The notes under the pieces are model-generated. The model was given only the letters and a program-made list of their open reading frames with translations, was not told the DNA's origin and did not search any database. Source: Marsupella aquatica (lineage: Eukaryota; Marchantiophyta). From it: a DNA stretch of 64,000 bases. Where the stretch lies: NCBI GenBank assembly GCA_973895155.1, contig OZ316898.1, positions 5,270,001-5,334,000 on the forward strand. Direction: 5' to 3'. Shown here piece after piece: positions 10,541-22,311 of the stretch (position 1 is its first letter; each line of letters opens with the position of its first letter). The position numbers and the translations under genes are program-made.

Positions 10541-11375
10541 GATTTTGAAGGAATGCATTTATATTGCATTCTTCATAGGAGCAACATTTTTTTAGAAAGC
10601 TGGAGAATTAACAGTAATTTTTGTCTATTTGGTCATAAGCTGGCATTTCTCTCCACATAGCTCAAGCCTACAATAATGAACTTTAGTATTGTCCTATAAA
10701 GGTTACAGAATATAGAAAGAGAATTTCCCCAGTGGTTTAAGAAAAAACAGTGGCAGTGTTGAGTTTGAAAATTACAGGTTGCAGCGCTCTCCACATAGCT
10801 TGAGACACTCTGGTGCATGGAGCACCACATGTTCTTTTTCATACCACACATCTTTCCAGGAAGATTCATTGGATTCATTGGCAGGAGGCTAGAATTTTAC
10901 AAGAGGGAATAGTGTTTACAAATGTAGAAGGGTGCCTCCTCTTAGTATGAAGGTATGAAGGTGACCGATTCCGATTGCTATGGAGAGACCACCAGTCGCA
11001 GTGGTGACTATAAACCAAGGTTTGCAAAGTTTCCTCCAACATTGTGATTAACTGCAGTACCAGCTTTGCGAGACCAACAGGTTGAAACAGATCCCCGCTT
11101 GAGTCTCTTTCATTGGGAGTGCTGCAATGACATTCAGGCTGCTTATGTTTGGCTCCAAATTTATCAAAAATTACAGTTGACTTTATGGAGCACGGGACTA
11201 GCTTTGTCGGGCGTCACTCTTCTAAATTTCCAGCCTGTAATTTACTCCAGCAGAGTCTCAGCCTTTAGGAAGTATCCACCCCCAAAAATGCTCAAGCTCC
11301 GTTGTAGTACCCAAGTCCCACTTTCATAAGCCTTCCAAGCCTCAGATCAAAATTCTGATGGTGGAAACATGCTCT
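10541..11375. other. spacer 1, first part: copy of the HNL 3' flank
   Basis: This stretch matches the sequences following G1 (about 22755), G2 (about 38370), G3 (about 52315) and is co-linear with them. A CTATTATGAAGGTATGAAGGTGAC-type stretch (here diverged, near 10950) and an AGACCACCAGTCGCAGT-like stretch recur in each spacer. No gene is supported. Confidence 0.65.
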
Positions 11376-12000
11376 TCATGGACAAATCTCAGTCTCGGGA
11401 ACGAGGAGGAAAAGCACAGAGGCGTAGCTCAGCATTGCGTACTGAAACGAATTCAGAAATTGAGCATACTGTGCCAAAGTTGTTTCTCGATTCGGAACTT
11501 CATCAGATAGAAAATCGTACGGAGTAACTTTGCCGGTGTCAACTAGAGGAAACCACTTGTAACCAGGTCTTTCAGGGAGTGAAACCGTCACAGGCAAATG
11601 GAAGGAATTGAAGGCAACATAATGTTCCTTACTTTGAGAGTCAACCTGCGTGTAAAGACAGGGATGTTAGCTCAAGAAACGATTTGAAATGAATTGCAGA
11701 TAAACGAAACGCTACCCTACAGGTAAATAGGTTGTTTGCTTGGACACGCACTCAGCTGCAGATATGGACGACGGAGACCTTCTCCTCTTTTGTGAGATTA
11801 CAAAGCATTTAGTAACACCATTTACAAAATTCTGACAGATCCTAAACTTCAAATGAGCGAAATGTCATAGGGAGAGTAATACCAGTGAAAAAGCTACAAA
11901 TCTACTCATCTCCGACCAGTCAGGCATGTTTGGGGTCACGCCGTGCCACTGAAGCCGTTCCCCAGTCGGGAATTCTCCTAGCCTTAGTGCTTCACATTGA
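11376..12000 (-). pseudogene. last two exons of an isoamylase (ISA3-like debranching enzyme) gene
   Basis: Reading the minus strand, one exon at 12000-11883 encodes CEALRLGEFPTGERLQWHG and then MPDWSEMSRFVAF. It has an AG acceptor and GT donor and leaves phase 0. The next exon, 11645-11376, begins VDSQSKEHYVAFNSFHLP, continues SLPERPGYKWFPLVDTG, YDFLSDE and QYAQFLN, and ends at a stop. This is the C-terminal beta-domain of plant isoamylase-type debranching enzymes, closest in memory to ISA3, which removes alpha-1,6 branches from starch. The upstream catalytic barrel exons are not found at higher coordinates, so this is a 3' fragment carried inside the HNL spacer. It is the only copy with both exons open. 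It could be transcribed only as part of something else. Confidence 0.7.
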
Positions 12001-13638
12001 CTGGAAAATCAGTCCGTCAGTACAGTTTTTTCATTGTGGACGGGACAGTAGTAAGAAGAAACAACATGAAAACTAGACCAACCGTTTTGCATCTATCTCG
12101 TCGGCAGTTTTGTTTAAATTGCTTCTCATTATGAGAAGATAACATTCAGATTATATTCTAATTATAAGTGATTTGTGGCCAAAATTTGCTAGATTTCAGG
12201 TCTCTAAAAAGTAATTTTGCCACATGCTAAATTGCTAGATTTTCTAATCTTTCCATAGTCACTTTTCAGCCTAGCCACCACCCGAAATATGTCGTCATCT
12301 TTAAATAGAGTCACAAATGTAGCTGAATTAGATAATGAATGTTCTTAGCGTGCTCTCGTTCACACAAGGGGACATTGGCCACACTCACGAAAAAGAAAAG
12401 ACATCAAAAATTACGCTGGTCAGGTGGCTGTCATATATATTCAAGAAGAATTCAATCGAATTGAGTTGTTGTAATGGCCACTGATGTCCGGAGCATTGCT
12501 GATAATTTGTCGAATAGAACACAGCACGACACCAAACTTGACAAAGTGATCGAATGAAGAGAGCGTCGTTAATGGCTGCCCGAAGCTCAAGAATGGATGC
12601 CTATTGAAGAAGTGAGGACCTTCAAAATTTCTGAATAGTATTCACAGGAGCAAGAAGATCGGAAGTTTTTGTGAGCACGCACATTATAACCGAATGGATT
12701 TAGGACAGTAGGCGAAGTGTAGATGTGTAGCATTTTGTGGTGACGGTAGCGAGCTGGGTGCCTTTAAGGCAATCGAGCGGTCCACCTCCAAAAACGTTGG
12801 TATGAGAAACGAGTCACAACGTGTTGGCAAAAGGTTCTTTAACAGTGTTTTCAGTATGGGGCCATGACTTTCTAAAGTGTGGGCCATTTCAGGGTGGCGT
12901 GACGAGTTACGAACGACCTGGGAGGTGCACAAAGCTCCGTTCGACCACGCGGCTTGCTTGCTTGCTACTTATTATACAATGGTAAAAAACATTTCGAAGT
13001 ACACTTTAGATGGTTCTCATCCAGCATTTCGTCGGACGGAGCATTGTGCACACTACTGTGTTGAATTTTAGTCTGTGCCCTCTGGTTATATGACTGTAGA
13101 TGGTTCTTATCCAGGACTTCACTGTAGATGGTTCTTATCCAGGACTTCGTCGGACGGAGCCACTACAGTGTGTGATTTCAGTCTGTGCCCTTTGTTTGAA
13201 TGAACCGAGCTATGCTTTGTGCATTGGTGTGAACTAGAGGAGTTCATGAATAGGGCGGGCGTCGTTGGTAGCCAGGGCTAATTTTTTACTTGCTCCACAT
13301 TCCGACTCAGGTTCCTCGTCCTCGAGGAAGGAGAGCAGAGCAGAGCAGAGCAGAGCAGAAGAGAGCAGCTTGTTTTCTTTTGGGAACTTCTACAATGTTT
13401 CAGTCGTGCTTGGCAATCGGGGAGGAGTTGATTTCGTCATACAATGTATTTCAATTGCCCCTTGCTTCCGGGGTGGGAGGGATCTTTTGATCGATGAGCT
13501 GTTAATTCTCCATTCCATTAGTCACTAATTTCTGAATTGCTGTTTGAACTCCCTGCAGGTTGCAGTCCAAGTTTATTTGACTGCTGCTCAGACGCAGTCC
13601 AGCACCAAGGGCGGCCAAGGTGAATACACTAGAAACCC
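12001..13638. other. spacer 1, middle part: shared HNL spacer DNA, no gene
   Basis: This part is co-linear with spacers 2 and 4 and in part with spacer 3. It contains a 35-bp-scale local duplication at about 13093-13155 (TGTAGATGGTTCTTATCCAG twice). Relative to spacers 2 and 4 a segment around 13430 is missing: the sequence jumps from TTTCGTCATACA to TGTATTTCAATT. Confidence 0.6.
13331..13368. repeat. GAGCA microsatellite in spacer 1
   Basis: GAGCA units repeat here, with shorter versions at the same place in spacers 2 (about 25549) and 4 (about 55096). The length difference shows slippage since duplication. Confidence 0.75.
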
Positions 13639-14035
13639 ATGTGGGCGGATGTAGTTCACCTTGGTATCCCATAGACGGATCCTGTAGCTGATGGCTCCGT
13701 CCTTCCCCAAAGGTATGTTGTTCAGGGGCTCCAACTTGAAGGAAAAGCAGAATTCTACATTGGTCGCTCATCTACAGAATCTTCACAAGCACTAAGAGAT
13801 TCAAAATAGACGGTTGTCATGTATTCCGTAGTTAAAGGGTTATCTCAAAGTAATCTTCATTTGACTGTACTGCTGGACCTGCTTCCTGTTTGTTTTACTT
13901 TTAGGGACTCTTACGGCCTGTAGAGCATGTCGATAAATCTTTCAGGGCTCCCTCACGGTAAATGATCTAGGCACAGCGACAGTCTACAGGGATTGGTTGG
14001 AATTGAAGTGCATAATGCTACTGGGATTCCTTCTG
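13639..14035 (+). pseudogene. degenerate fragment of an unidentified protein gene, spacer 1 copy
   Basis: Plus-strand codons from 13639 read MWADVVHLGIP, then a stop, then DPVADGSVLPQRYVVQG and KAEFYIGRSSTESSQAL, then a stop. A second exon-like piece follows after TTTCAG at 13946, reading GSLTVNDLGTATVYRDWLE. The spacer 3 copy reads WPDAYVDVGIRYSDPLADG before a frameshift, so the ancestor was clearly protein coding. The family is not recognised. It appears in spacers 1, 3 and 4. In spacer 2 the first piece is deleted. Confidence 0.4.
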
Positions 14036-16128
14036 TGAACTTCTTCGTTGTGTGACTCCTGAGAACAAAGCCTTGTGCGTTGAAGAATGTCCGAAGCACT
14101 TGTTTGTTTGACTGCCGTGCCATTTTTGTTGCTGTTTTGCTGACCATTCCGTGAATTGTTAAAAAGTGGCAGGTTTTGTTAGTCGGCTAGACCCATTTCG
14201 CTCTTCCTGGGAGAGACCGACATCCCGGAGCTTCCTGCAAGGTTTTGTAGTGTTTCTGCCATTGTGACTCACTTGGACCTAAGAGATACTTCACGATCTT
14301 CTGAAATCTCGAGCAATGTCGACCTTACATGTGGGTTCTGGCTCCTCTTCAGACGCTTCATTCGCATCTGGGTCTCGAAGTCCTCGTAAGGTAGTCCCCA
14401 GTCCAGACCACGAGATTGACAATTGTTGATATCGCCCGCTGTTGGCGTGGTAGACCACCTGCAGTAACGTTTCCGGCAATGAGCAACCTTGGCCGCAAGA
14501 TTTGTATAAAATCACTACTATTTTCATGACTTGTTGACACTAATTTTGCTGTTGGGATACAGATTATTTTGGTAAATATATAACTGCACGTACTATTTTC
14601 ATGACTTGTTGACAGTAATTTTGCTGTTGGGATACAGATCATTTTGGTGGATATATAACTGCACGTACTGATTTTGCTCTTTGCTTTTCTTAGGTGAATG
14701 AATCTGTCTACAAATTCGACAGGCCGCAAGAAACTCCTACTTTGCAAATTCTGTTTTTTCATGGACTCCAATTTGATGATTCTTTGGAAACTCATTTCCG
14801 TAATTGGGAAAGTAGAGACAGGTCTGTCATTTGGCCTGAAAAGTGGTTGGTTGAAGATTTTCCCACTGCCGAGATCCTGTATATTTCCTATGATGGATCG
14901 GTGAAAAAAGGATCCCACATGAATGAAAGTCAGGGAATGTACATTATTGCCGAAAATTTGATGTCTGACCTAATTCATGCGGGTGTTGGTCAAATTTGGA
15001 ACTGTCCGGTTATAATGGTTGGGCATTGCTTTGGTGGTATGGTCATCAAAGAGCTATGTTTGCACGCTCATAAAGCGCGGAGCGATCCCACCAAACGCAA
15101 AACCTTTCTTGACAATGTCAAAGGCATTTTTAATTACAGTACTCCTCATCATGGGAGTGACATTTTCGAGAGAGTTGGAGATATGAAACACCCTTTGTGG
15201 TCATACTTTCGAGTTTTGAGCACAGAAGGAGCACGACTTAATGACGAGTTCGATCATTTGTGCAAATCACATGGATGGAAAATCCACGGTATTGGAGCTG
15301 GTCTCCGTGTTCCATCGGTACACACACGTTCATCCCCAGCTTTGTACGCTCACTGGCTACTTTTTATGTAGACGAGTAAAATGGTGTGAACGTCAACTTA
15401 ATGAAGAGCATCTTGAAACTATGCTGACATAGTGTGTATTCCGTAAGTGGGCGGCAACGTGTATCCTCTTTAGTCTAATGTGGGTTAGGCATCTAATCTT
15501 GTACAATAGAGTTGTGTGTAGTCATCGACCTTTTTCAAAGATAAGCAGAATTACCTGTTCCATTTATTTGCTTTTTCATCTAGATTGTTACTATCTTGGC
15601 AAACTTTTTGTCAAGGATTTTATTCTGCAAGAAGCCATGTAACTTAGGGATATAATGGAGCGTACTCCTGGTGTGTAGGGCCGGTTCAAAGGTCTGCTTC
15701 TAGTCAAGGAGTCATCTGCAAGAGGAGGGGAGTCTTTCAGTGTGAGGGAAGCCGACCACTTTGCGATTTGCAAACCAGAAAGTAAAACTTCAAGTGGCTA
15801 CTATGAGCTCAAGGAACTCCTTCGCAGCATTCACAGTAGCATTCCAAAGGTAATTTGTTTGTTCCTACTTAGAGGTAACATGATCAGCCGGCTTTGGTTG
15901 GATCGTGTTCAATCGTTATTATAACTGTTTGTGCATGCATACTGTTACCAAGCTTTACAGGCGGTGTAGCCAAGCTCTGTCTAAACACGGCTACGTATCC
16001 ATCGATTGCTCCGAGAACACTTATTGCGGATAGATCGTACTTGCGGTGTATATCCTACGTGAAGATTCACAGTGTCTGGTGTCCAATAAACCGTCGTTGC
16101 CTGAGTTTATCTCTGGATACCTCCCTAG

Positions 16129-17905
16129 TCTACAAGTATAATAAGTGGTCCCGTCTTTTTTCTTCCTTGGTCCCCTTATGAAATTCAGAATTGGTGTGAA
16201 TCAAAACTGACCATTAGATATTTTAGAGTATTTTTGTATCCATTTGATTAACACTTGCCCTCTCTGGTGAGACCTCCCACTCCCCTTGGTGGGAATCAAA
16301 ACTGACCATTAGATATTTTAGAGTATTTTTGTATCCATTTGATTAACACTTGCCCTCTCTGGTGAGGCCTCCCACACCCCTGCTTTCATTATGGACCCCC
16401 CTCGCAATATACATATAGAGGCATCAATGATTGAGATGCCTAGCTGGCCCTCATGATGCCTTGCCCTCCCCTCGGTCCCGATGCGCTCGCCCCTGCCTCT
16501 CAGCCCCCGGCCCGACTCCCTGTGGGCCAGCCCTCATTGTGCCGTGCAACGCACGGGCATAGGGCTTGTTTTGCATAAAAGACAACATACAGATAGGACA
16601 CAGTCATTGCAATACCATTGCATATCATGTGAAACTAGCTCAATACCCGTGCATTGCACATGTTGTGTCGGCCAAGACGACATTGAGAAAAAAGATGTTG
16701 TGTCGGCCAAGATGTTGTTAAGAAAATAGATGTCCTATTGGCCAAGATGTTGTTGAGAAAATAGATGTCGTGTTGGCCAAGATGTCGTTAAGACAAAAGA
16801 TGTCGTGTTGGCCAAGATGTCATTAAGAAATTAATAGAGGTCGTGTCCGGGGTCATGTTGCGAATGATGTTGTTATGTAAACGACGTCATTAAAAAAAGA
16901 AGTTACATCGCCAAAGAAGTCATTATGTAAACAATGTCATCAAGTAAAAAGATGTCATTAAAACAAAGAAGTTGTGTCACCAAAGAAGTTATGTGAAAGA
17001 TGTCGTTAAAAAGATCTCAAGTAAAAAGAGCCAGGCAAGGGAGAAGGGAAGAGGGAGGGAGTGGGGCAAGGCAGGGCCGGCCCAGGTAATTGGGGTGGGG
17101 AAGGAGGGTGGTGGGAGGTTTCACCGCAAGAGTGCGGAAGTTGACAGTCGCCCCACTCGTAGTAGAGGCTGGCCGCAAGACATTTTACTTGCCTCGGCTT
17201 GGTGCTGTCGCCGCAATCAAACGGCAGTTGTCCTCAGCAGCTGGTGTGAGGGCCATTTTTGGTCGCTATTGCTTTGGTTTTTTTTTTCCATATTGAATTT
17301 CTTTCACCCAAAATGGCCCTGTACATTCAAATGACGACCACGGCAAAAGAAAGACGCAATGCCTTATTATAGTTTTTGATGTTGTCAAATGTGGTTGTCC
17401 CTTTATATATGTATCCCTAAACCCTGTCACCCTGGCCAAGAGTGGTTTGGCCCCCAACCCCATGTTATCTCATCCAAATATATATTGAATTTTGCCAAGT
17501 ATATTTGTTTTTATAAAATAATTTCATTCATATGAGTACCAAGGGGAATGGGTGTACACACTCTCCTTGGATTGGATGCACATGAGATGTACATTGGGGC
17601 ATGGTCAATACAAACGATGGCCAGGGAGGGATTAAGTAAAGAGTGTATTTGTAAGCACAATGACTACATCAAAAGGAAGTATTGTACTTGCTAAGGTGAT
17701 GAGGAATATCAAGAAGGATTCTGATCCCTTCATATTTTGCCCTGGCTTTATTTTTATTCTCTTAGCTTTGCATATTTGATTTCTTTCATTTGGCACGGAA
17801 AAGCTGTAAATTTTAAAATGACGACTACTTTCATTTTGAATGCCTGCTTTCGGTTTTCAAGGCAAAAGAAAAAAGTGGTGCGACTGTGTATTATAGGAGT
17901 TAATA
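16129..17905. mobile_element. two insertions in intron 3 of G1
   Basis: In the sister genes the segment ending GGAAACCTCCTAG runs directly into TTTTGCATAAAAGACA. In G1 440 bp (16129-16568) intervene. A further 1.27 kb (about 16635-17905) splits the next conserved piece before ACGACCATCAGCAATGAC. The first insertion holds a 95-bp tandem duplication (16191-16285 and 16286-16380). The second holds a 35-bp minisatellite and two related T-rich blocks near 17276-17375 and 17745-17900. No transposase or reverse transcriptase ORF is visible, so the element types are unknown. Confidence 0.6.
16659..16833. repeat. 35-bp minisatellite, five units
   Basis: Units start at 16659, 16694, 16729, 16764 and 16799, each of the form GATGTYGTGTYGGCCAAGA plus a TTAAGA-rich end. 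Decayed copies continue to about 16990. It lies inside the second intron insertion of G1. Confidence 0.8.
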
Positions 17906-20599
17906 GATACGACCATCAGCAATGACTTATGTCTCGAACGGTAAGACAATGAGACTGGACGTAGTAAGCATTCCCAGATAGAACTCAGTCCGGTCGATTT
18001 GATAGAGGAGATAGGACCCTAGGATCATCCCTAGCGGTCGCAGACTGGAACCAAGCGACAAGAAACCTGTGTCACTCAATGCACTCGCCGTCATTCCATC
18101 GACTGTGATGTAACTATGACTGATCAGCTTCAGTATCAAGTCTGCATGCACTGTCAATCGCTGGAAAAAACTGGGAAACGACAGCGTCGATCTAAATTGG
18201 CAAATCAAATTGGGAGATGAGTGAGCCTAAGATAGTGCTAGAGTCGTTGAGCATGCCAGCCACTAGATTACAACGCGGCAAAGCTATTGCCATCCTCATA
18301 AATATCTCACAAATGTGGTCATTTTGGGAGAAGTTCCCTGCTGGTACTGGGATCGATGTGATCATTCGGACCCTTCTCTTCTTTAAATAAGCGACTGTGG
18401 AGATTAAATAAGTACTGGGATCGATGTGATCATTCGGAACCTTCTCTTCTTTAAATTAGCGACTGTGGGGATTAAATAAGTATCCTCACTTCAATTTTCC
18501 AGTGTCTGATGCTGATATATCGGTTTCATCTTGCAGGCAACGAGGCTTATTCATGGGCTCCCGACTTATCCTACCGATTTGAAAAGGCGTTGGCACGAGG
18601 TTCTAGTAAAGCTAGCAGATGCGCCAGTAGTAGGCATTGTTGGCATGGGCGGAATCGGGAAAACAACTATTGCTAAGGAACTATACAACAACATCTCTAG
18701 AAATTTTGAATATGCTTGTTTTACTGAAACTGTCACAGGCATCCAGACGGACGGGCTAGAGAAGCGGATACTCGGAAATTTTCATCGCCGTGGGACTAGG
18801 GTAGAGAGAAATCAGATTGAGTGGTCTGACCTAGAGAAGACCAAGACACTGATCGTCTTGGATGGTGTGGATCATAAACAAATCCCACCTTTGCCCGATT
18901 TGGATTTCTTTGGGGAAGGTAGCCGTTTGATCATTACAAGTCGTGATCAAGGCGTTTTGGATGTTTTTGCAAACTCTGTCATTTACGACGTTGAGTTTCT
19001 CATCGACGACGAGGCAAAGAAGCTCTTCTGCCGGCATACATTTGGGGAAGACGGAATTCCAGACCATCTCTTACAGGAAAATCTTGACTTGAATGACAAT
19101 GTGGAGGGAGTGGTAAAGAAATGCGGCGGGCTACCATTGACGTTGGAAGTAACGGGGTGCTATCTCAGACGTCACATGACTAACGCTAGTGTGTGGAAGC
19201 AGACAGTAGAGAAGCTAGGAAAGGCGCAATCTGTTAATGGGCTTCGGGATGACAGAGTGTGGTCTTCCTTGAAAGTGAGCTATGATGGCCTTGATAGTGA
19301 CCTACAAGGCATGTTTATCGAAGCCGGGACGTATTTCTTTGGGCAACGTGTACAGAAAGCCCTCGCAGCTTGGAGCACTGCTTATGGAAATTCACATATA
19401 GCCTGGGCTAACTTGCTCAGTACATCCATGGTGAAGGAAATCGACAGGTTCGGTCCCGAGTTTGGGCCATGGGACGACGGTAAGGAGATATGGATGCACG
19501 AGCACCTGCGTGATCTGGCCAATAATCTCTCGAAGGGGGCGACAGCGTCGATGGATCTTCTCAGACCGGGTTGCGCAGAAGTGGATCTTCTCAATGTTGT
19601 AAGTACAAACCAGAGACTTTGTGACACAATAGAGCTGGTTTTATTAATGAGCAATTGAAAGCAATGAATGTCAACATTTTGGAGAGTACACTCAGCTGCA
19701 TTATATTTTCATCTCGACTATTGTTTCTTTAACGAGATTCAAGAACCTTTTGCGCTTTGGTAGTTTAGAACGGAAATTCAGTGGTTTTATCCGTGCTTAC
19801 TTATGGCGCATGACAGTTACATGACAATTGATACACCTCCGTTTTCACTCAGTAGTTGTATTTTTCGGAAAACGCTTATCTGTGATTTCACATGTCATCA
19901 GGTGAAATCCGAGACAAAACACTTGCGGATAATAGGATTTTGGAATGCGATGGAACCAACGAAGATTCAGTTAGAAATGCTGGATAAGCTGGAAGAATTG
20001 AAATATTTGGAGCTGCATCGTGTTGCGCCTGAAGGGGAGAGCGCGAACTTTCCCAAGAAGCTTTCCTTACTGATATGGGAATACCCTTCTGAATTTTATT
20101 CCCCGGCGTTGCTGATCAGTCTGAAGGGAATGAACAATTTGGCTGTACTAGAACTCTCAGGGTGCACAATTTCGGAGGAATCTATTGACGCATTGGGAAC
20201 ATTAACCAACCTGCGGACTTTATCGCTTCAGCATATAAAAGGACTTTACCGTCTCCCAGAGAATTTGGATCATCTGTCCCAGTTGAATCGGTTGGAATTA
20301 TCGGGACTGGACACATTGCCGCATTCGGTTGGTCACCTCCGGGCCCTGGAACATTTGGTGTTAGACTGTCGCAACTTCAAGGACTTGCCGGAGTCTTGTG
20401 GGAATCTGTCTTCCCTGGCAACATTATGGCTTAATCACTGTAAAAGGCTTACAAGTCTGCCCAAATCCTTTGGGCGCCTCACGTCTTTGAGGAGCTTCGA
20501 AATCGAAAAGTGCGAAGTGCTAGATACGGTGCCGGAAACGTTTGGAAACCTCAAGGCTCTTAAAAGATTAGTGATAGCGGAGGCTAAGCGCCTGAAGTC

Positions 20600-21700
20600 C
20601 CTACCCGAAAGCTTTGGCAACTTATCTGCTCTCACATATTTGTCTCTCGTAGGTTGTGAGATTCTTGAAAGTCTGCCTGCGAGCTTTGGTCTGCTCTCGT
20701 CTTTGGAACAACTTGAGCTGCGTGAGCTGGAGCGGCTAGATACGGTGCCGGAAACGTTCGGAGATCTCAAGGCTCTTAGAAGACTAGAGATAGCGAAGGC
20801 TAAGCGCCTGAAGGCCCTACCCGAAAGCATTGGCAACTTATCTGCTCTCACATATTTGCGTCTCGAAGGTTGTGAGATTCTTGAAAGTCTGCCTGCGAGC
20901 TTTGGTCTGCTCTCGTCTTTAAAACAACTTGAGCTGCGTGAGCTGGAGCGAAGGTTGTGAGATTCTTGAAAGTCTGCCTGCGAGCTTTGGTCTGCTCTCG
21001 TCTTTAAAACAACTTGAGCTGCGTGAGCTGGAGCGGCTAGAAACGGTGCAGGAAACGTTCGGAGATCTCAAGGCTCTTAGAAGATTAGAGATAGCGAAGG
21101 CTAAGCGCCTGAAGGCCCTACCCGAAAGCATTGGCAACTTATCTGCTCTCACATATTTGCGTCTCGAAGGTTGTGAGATTCTTGAAAGTCTGCCTGCGAG
21201 CTTTGGTATGCTCTCGTCTTTAAAACAACTTGAGGTGCGTGAGCTGGTGCGGCTAGAAACGGTGCCGGAAACGTTTGGAGATCTCAAGGCCCTTAGAAGT
21301 TTAGAGATAACGAAGGCTAAACGCCTGAAGGCCCTACCCGACAGCTTTGGCAACTTATCTGCTCTCAAATATTTGCATCTGGAAGGTTGTGAGATTCTTG
21401 AAAGTCTGCCTGCGAGCTTTGGTCTGCTCTCGTCTTTGGAAGAACTTAAGTTGCGTTGGGTGGAGCGGCTAGAGACGGTGCCGGAAACGTTCGGAGATCT
21501 CAAGGCTGTTAGAAGACTAGAGATAGCGAAGGCTAAACGCCTGAAGGCCCTACCCGAAAGCTTTGGCAACTTATCTGCTCTCGCATACTTGCAACTCCAT
21601 GGTTGTGACAGTCTTAAAAGATTGCCGACGAGTTTCAGGAATCTCTCTTCGTTAGTAGAATTAAAGCTCGATTCCTGTGACCAGCTGCTGCTGGAGAATT
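20600..21700 (+). repeat. G1 216-bp LRR super-repeats with one broken unit
   Basis: The landmark GAGATTCTTGAAAG occurs at 20658, 20874, 20959, 21175 and 21391, with a related GACAGTCTT at 21607. All intervals are 216 bp except 20874 to 20959, which is 85 bp. The 131-bp loss is not a multiple of three and produces the frameshift. Confidence 0.9.
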
Positions 21701-22311
21701 TGGGCCATCTCAAGGCTCTGGACACATTAGTACTCTGGTGCAAATACCTGGAGGTGCTACCCGACAGTTTGGGGACCCTCTCTTCACTGACAACGTTTGA
21801 GATCAGGGGGGAAAGGTTGCAGACCCTCCCGAGAACCATAGGACTGCTTCACTCACTGACGACACTGAAGATTGTGGGGAGCAGCCTAAGCAGTATACCC
21901 GAAGAACTCGGTAACCTGTCATCTCTAGAAATTCTGTTGCTTCAATCTTGTCACAGGATAGAGACCCTTCCGGACGGCTTAGGGCGCATTTCCTCGCTGA
22001 GACGAGTAATACTTAATGATTGCCCGAAATTGAAGAATGTACCAGATAGTTGGGGAGATGACTTAGCGCCTCGTGAAGACAGAAGTATCGAGACAAGGAG
22101 AGCAGAACGGGGGCGGTTCTCCCACAACGCTTCTGCGTACGCGGAGAGGATTCGGCTATTTGTGGTTGGCTGTCCATTCCTCACTGCTCCGGAACTGCGA
22201 AGATTGGGCTGGATTAAGTGTAATCCCGGAAGATCCGACCATCTTCTATCTCAAAATGGTCTTAACTTTTACACTGTTGAGTATTGGGGAACGTGGTGGT
22301 ACCGGATATAG

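Larger units (their letters stand above)
14316..22311 (+). pseudogene. HNL G1: hydrolase-NB-ARC-LRR receptor, frameshifted in the LRR
   Basis: The exons are 14316-14390, 14694-15317, 15679-15849, 18537-19598 and 19902-20960, all joined in phase 0. The start ATG is preceded by an in-frame TAA 36 nt upstream. The product begins with a hydrolase domain (residues about 26-290: FFHGLQF, GHCFGG with Cys137, STPHHGSD, and ADHFAICKP with His260). The NB-ARC follows (GMGGIGKTT, LIVLDGVDH, GSRLIITSRD, GLPL, MHEHLRDLA) and then LRRs. At 20950 a repeat unit has lost 131 bp, shifting the frame and causing a stop at 20960 after about 996 aa. The remaining LRRs and C-terminal region stay open in the other frame to 22311. 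The third intron carries two insertions. It could yield a truncated receptor, or it may be a young pseudogene. Its NB-ARC exon is 15 nt shorter than in the sister copies. Confidence 0.8.

Noticed and set aside
13502-13771. Minus-strand ORF of 89 codons repeated in spacers 1, 3 and 4
   Set aside because: The plus strand of the same segment gives better protein-like text when copies are compared. The minus frame shows no known motif.
14316-14390. TIR, coiled-coil or kinase N-terminal domain for the NLRs
   Set aside because: The leader exon is a short Ser-rich peptide and the next exons carry alpha/beta-hydrolase motifs, not TIR, CC, RPW8 or kinase features.
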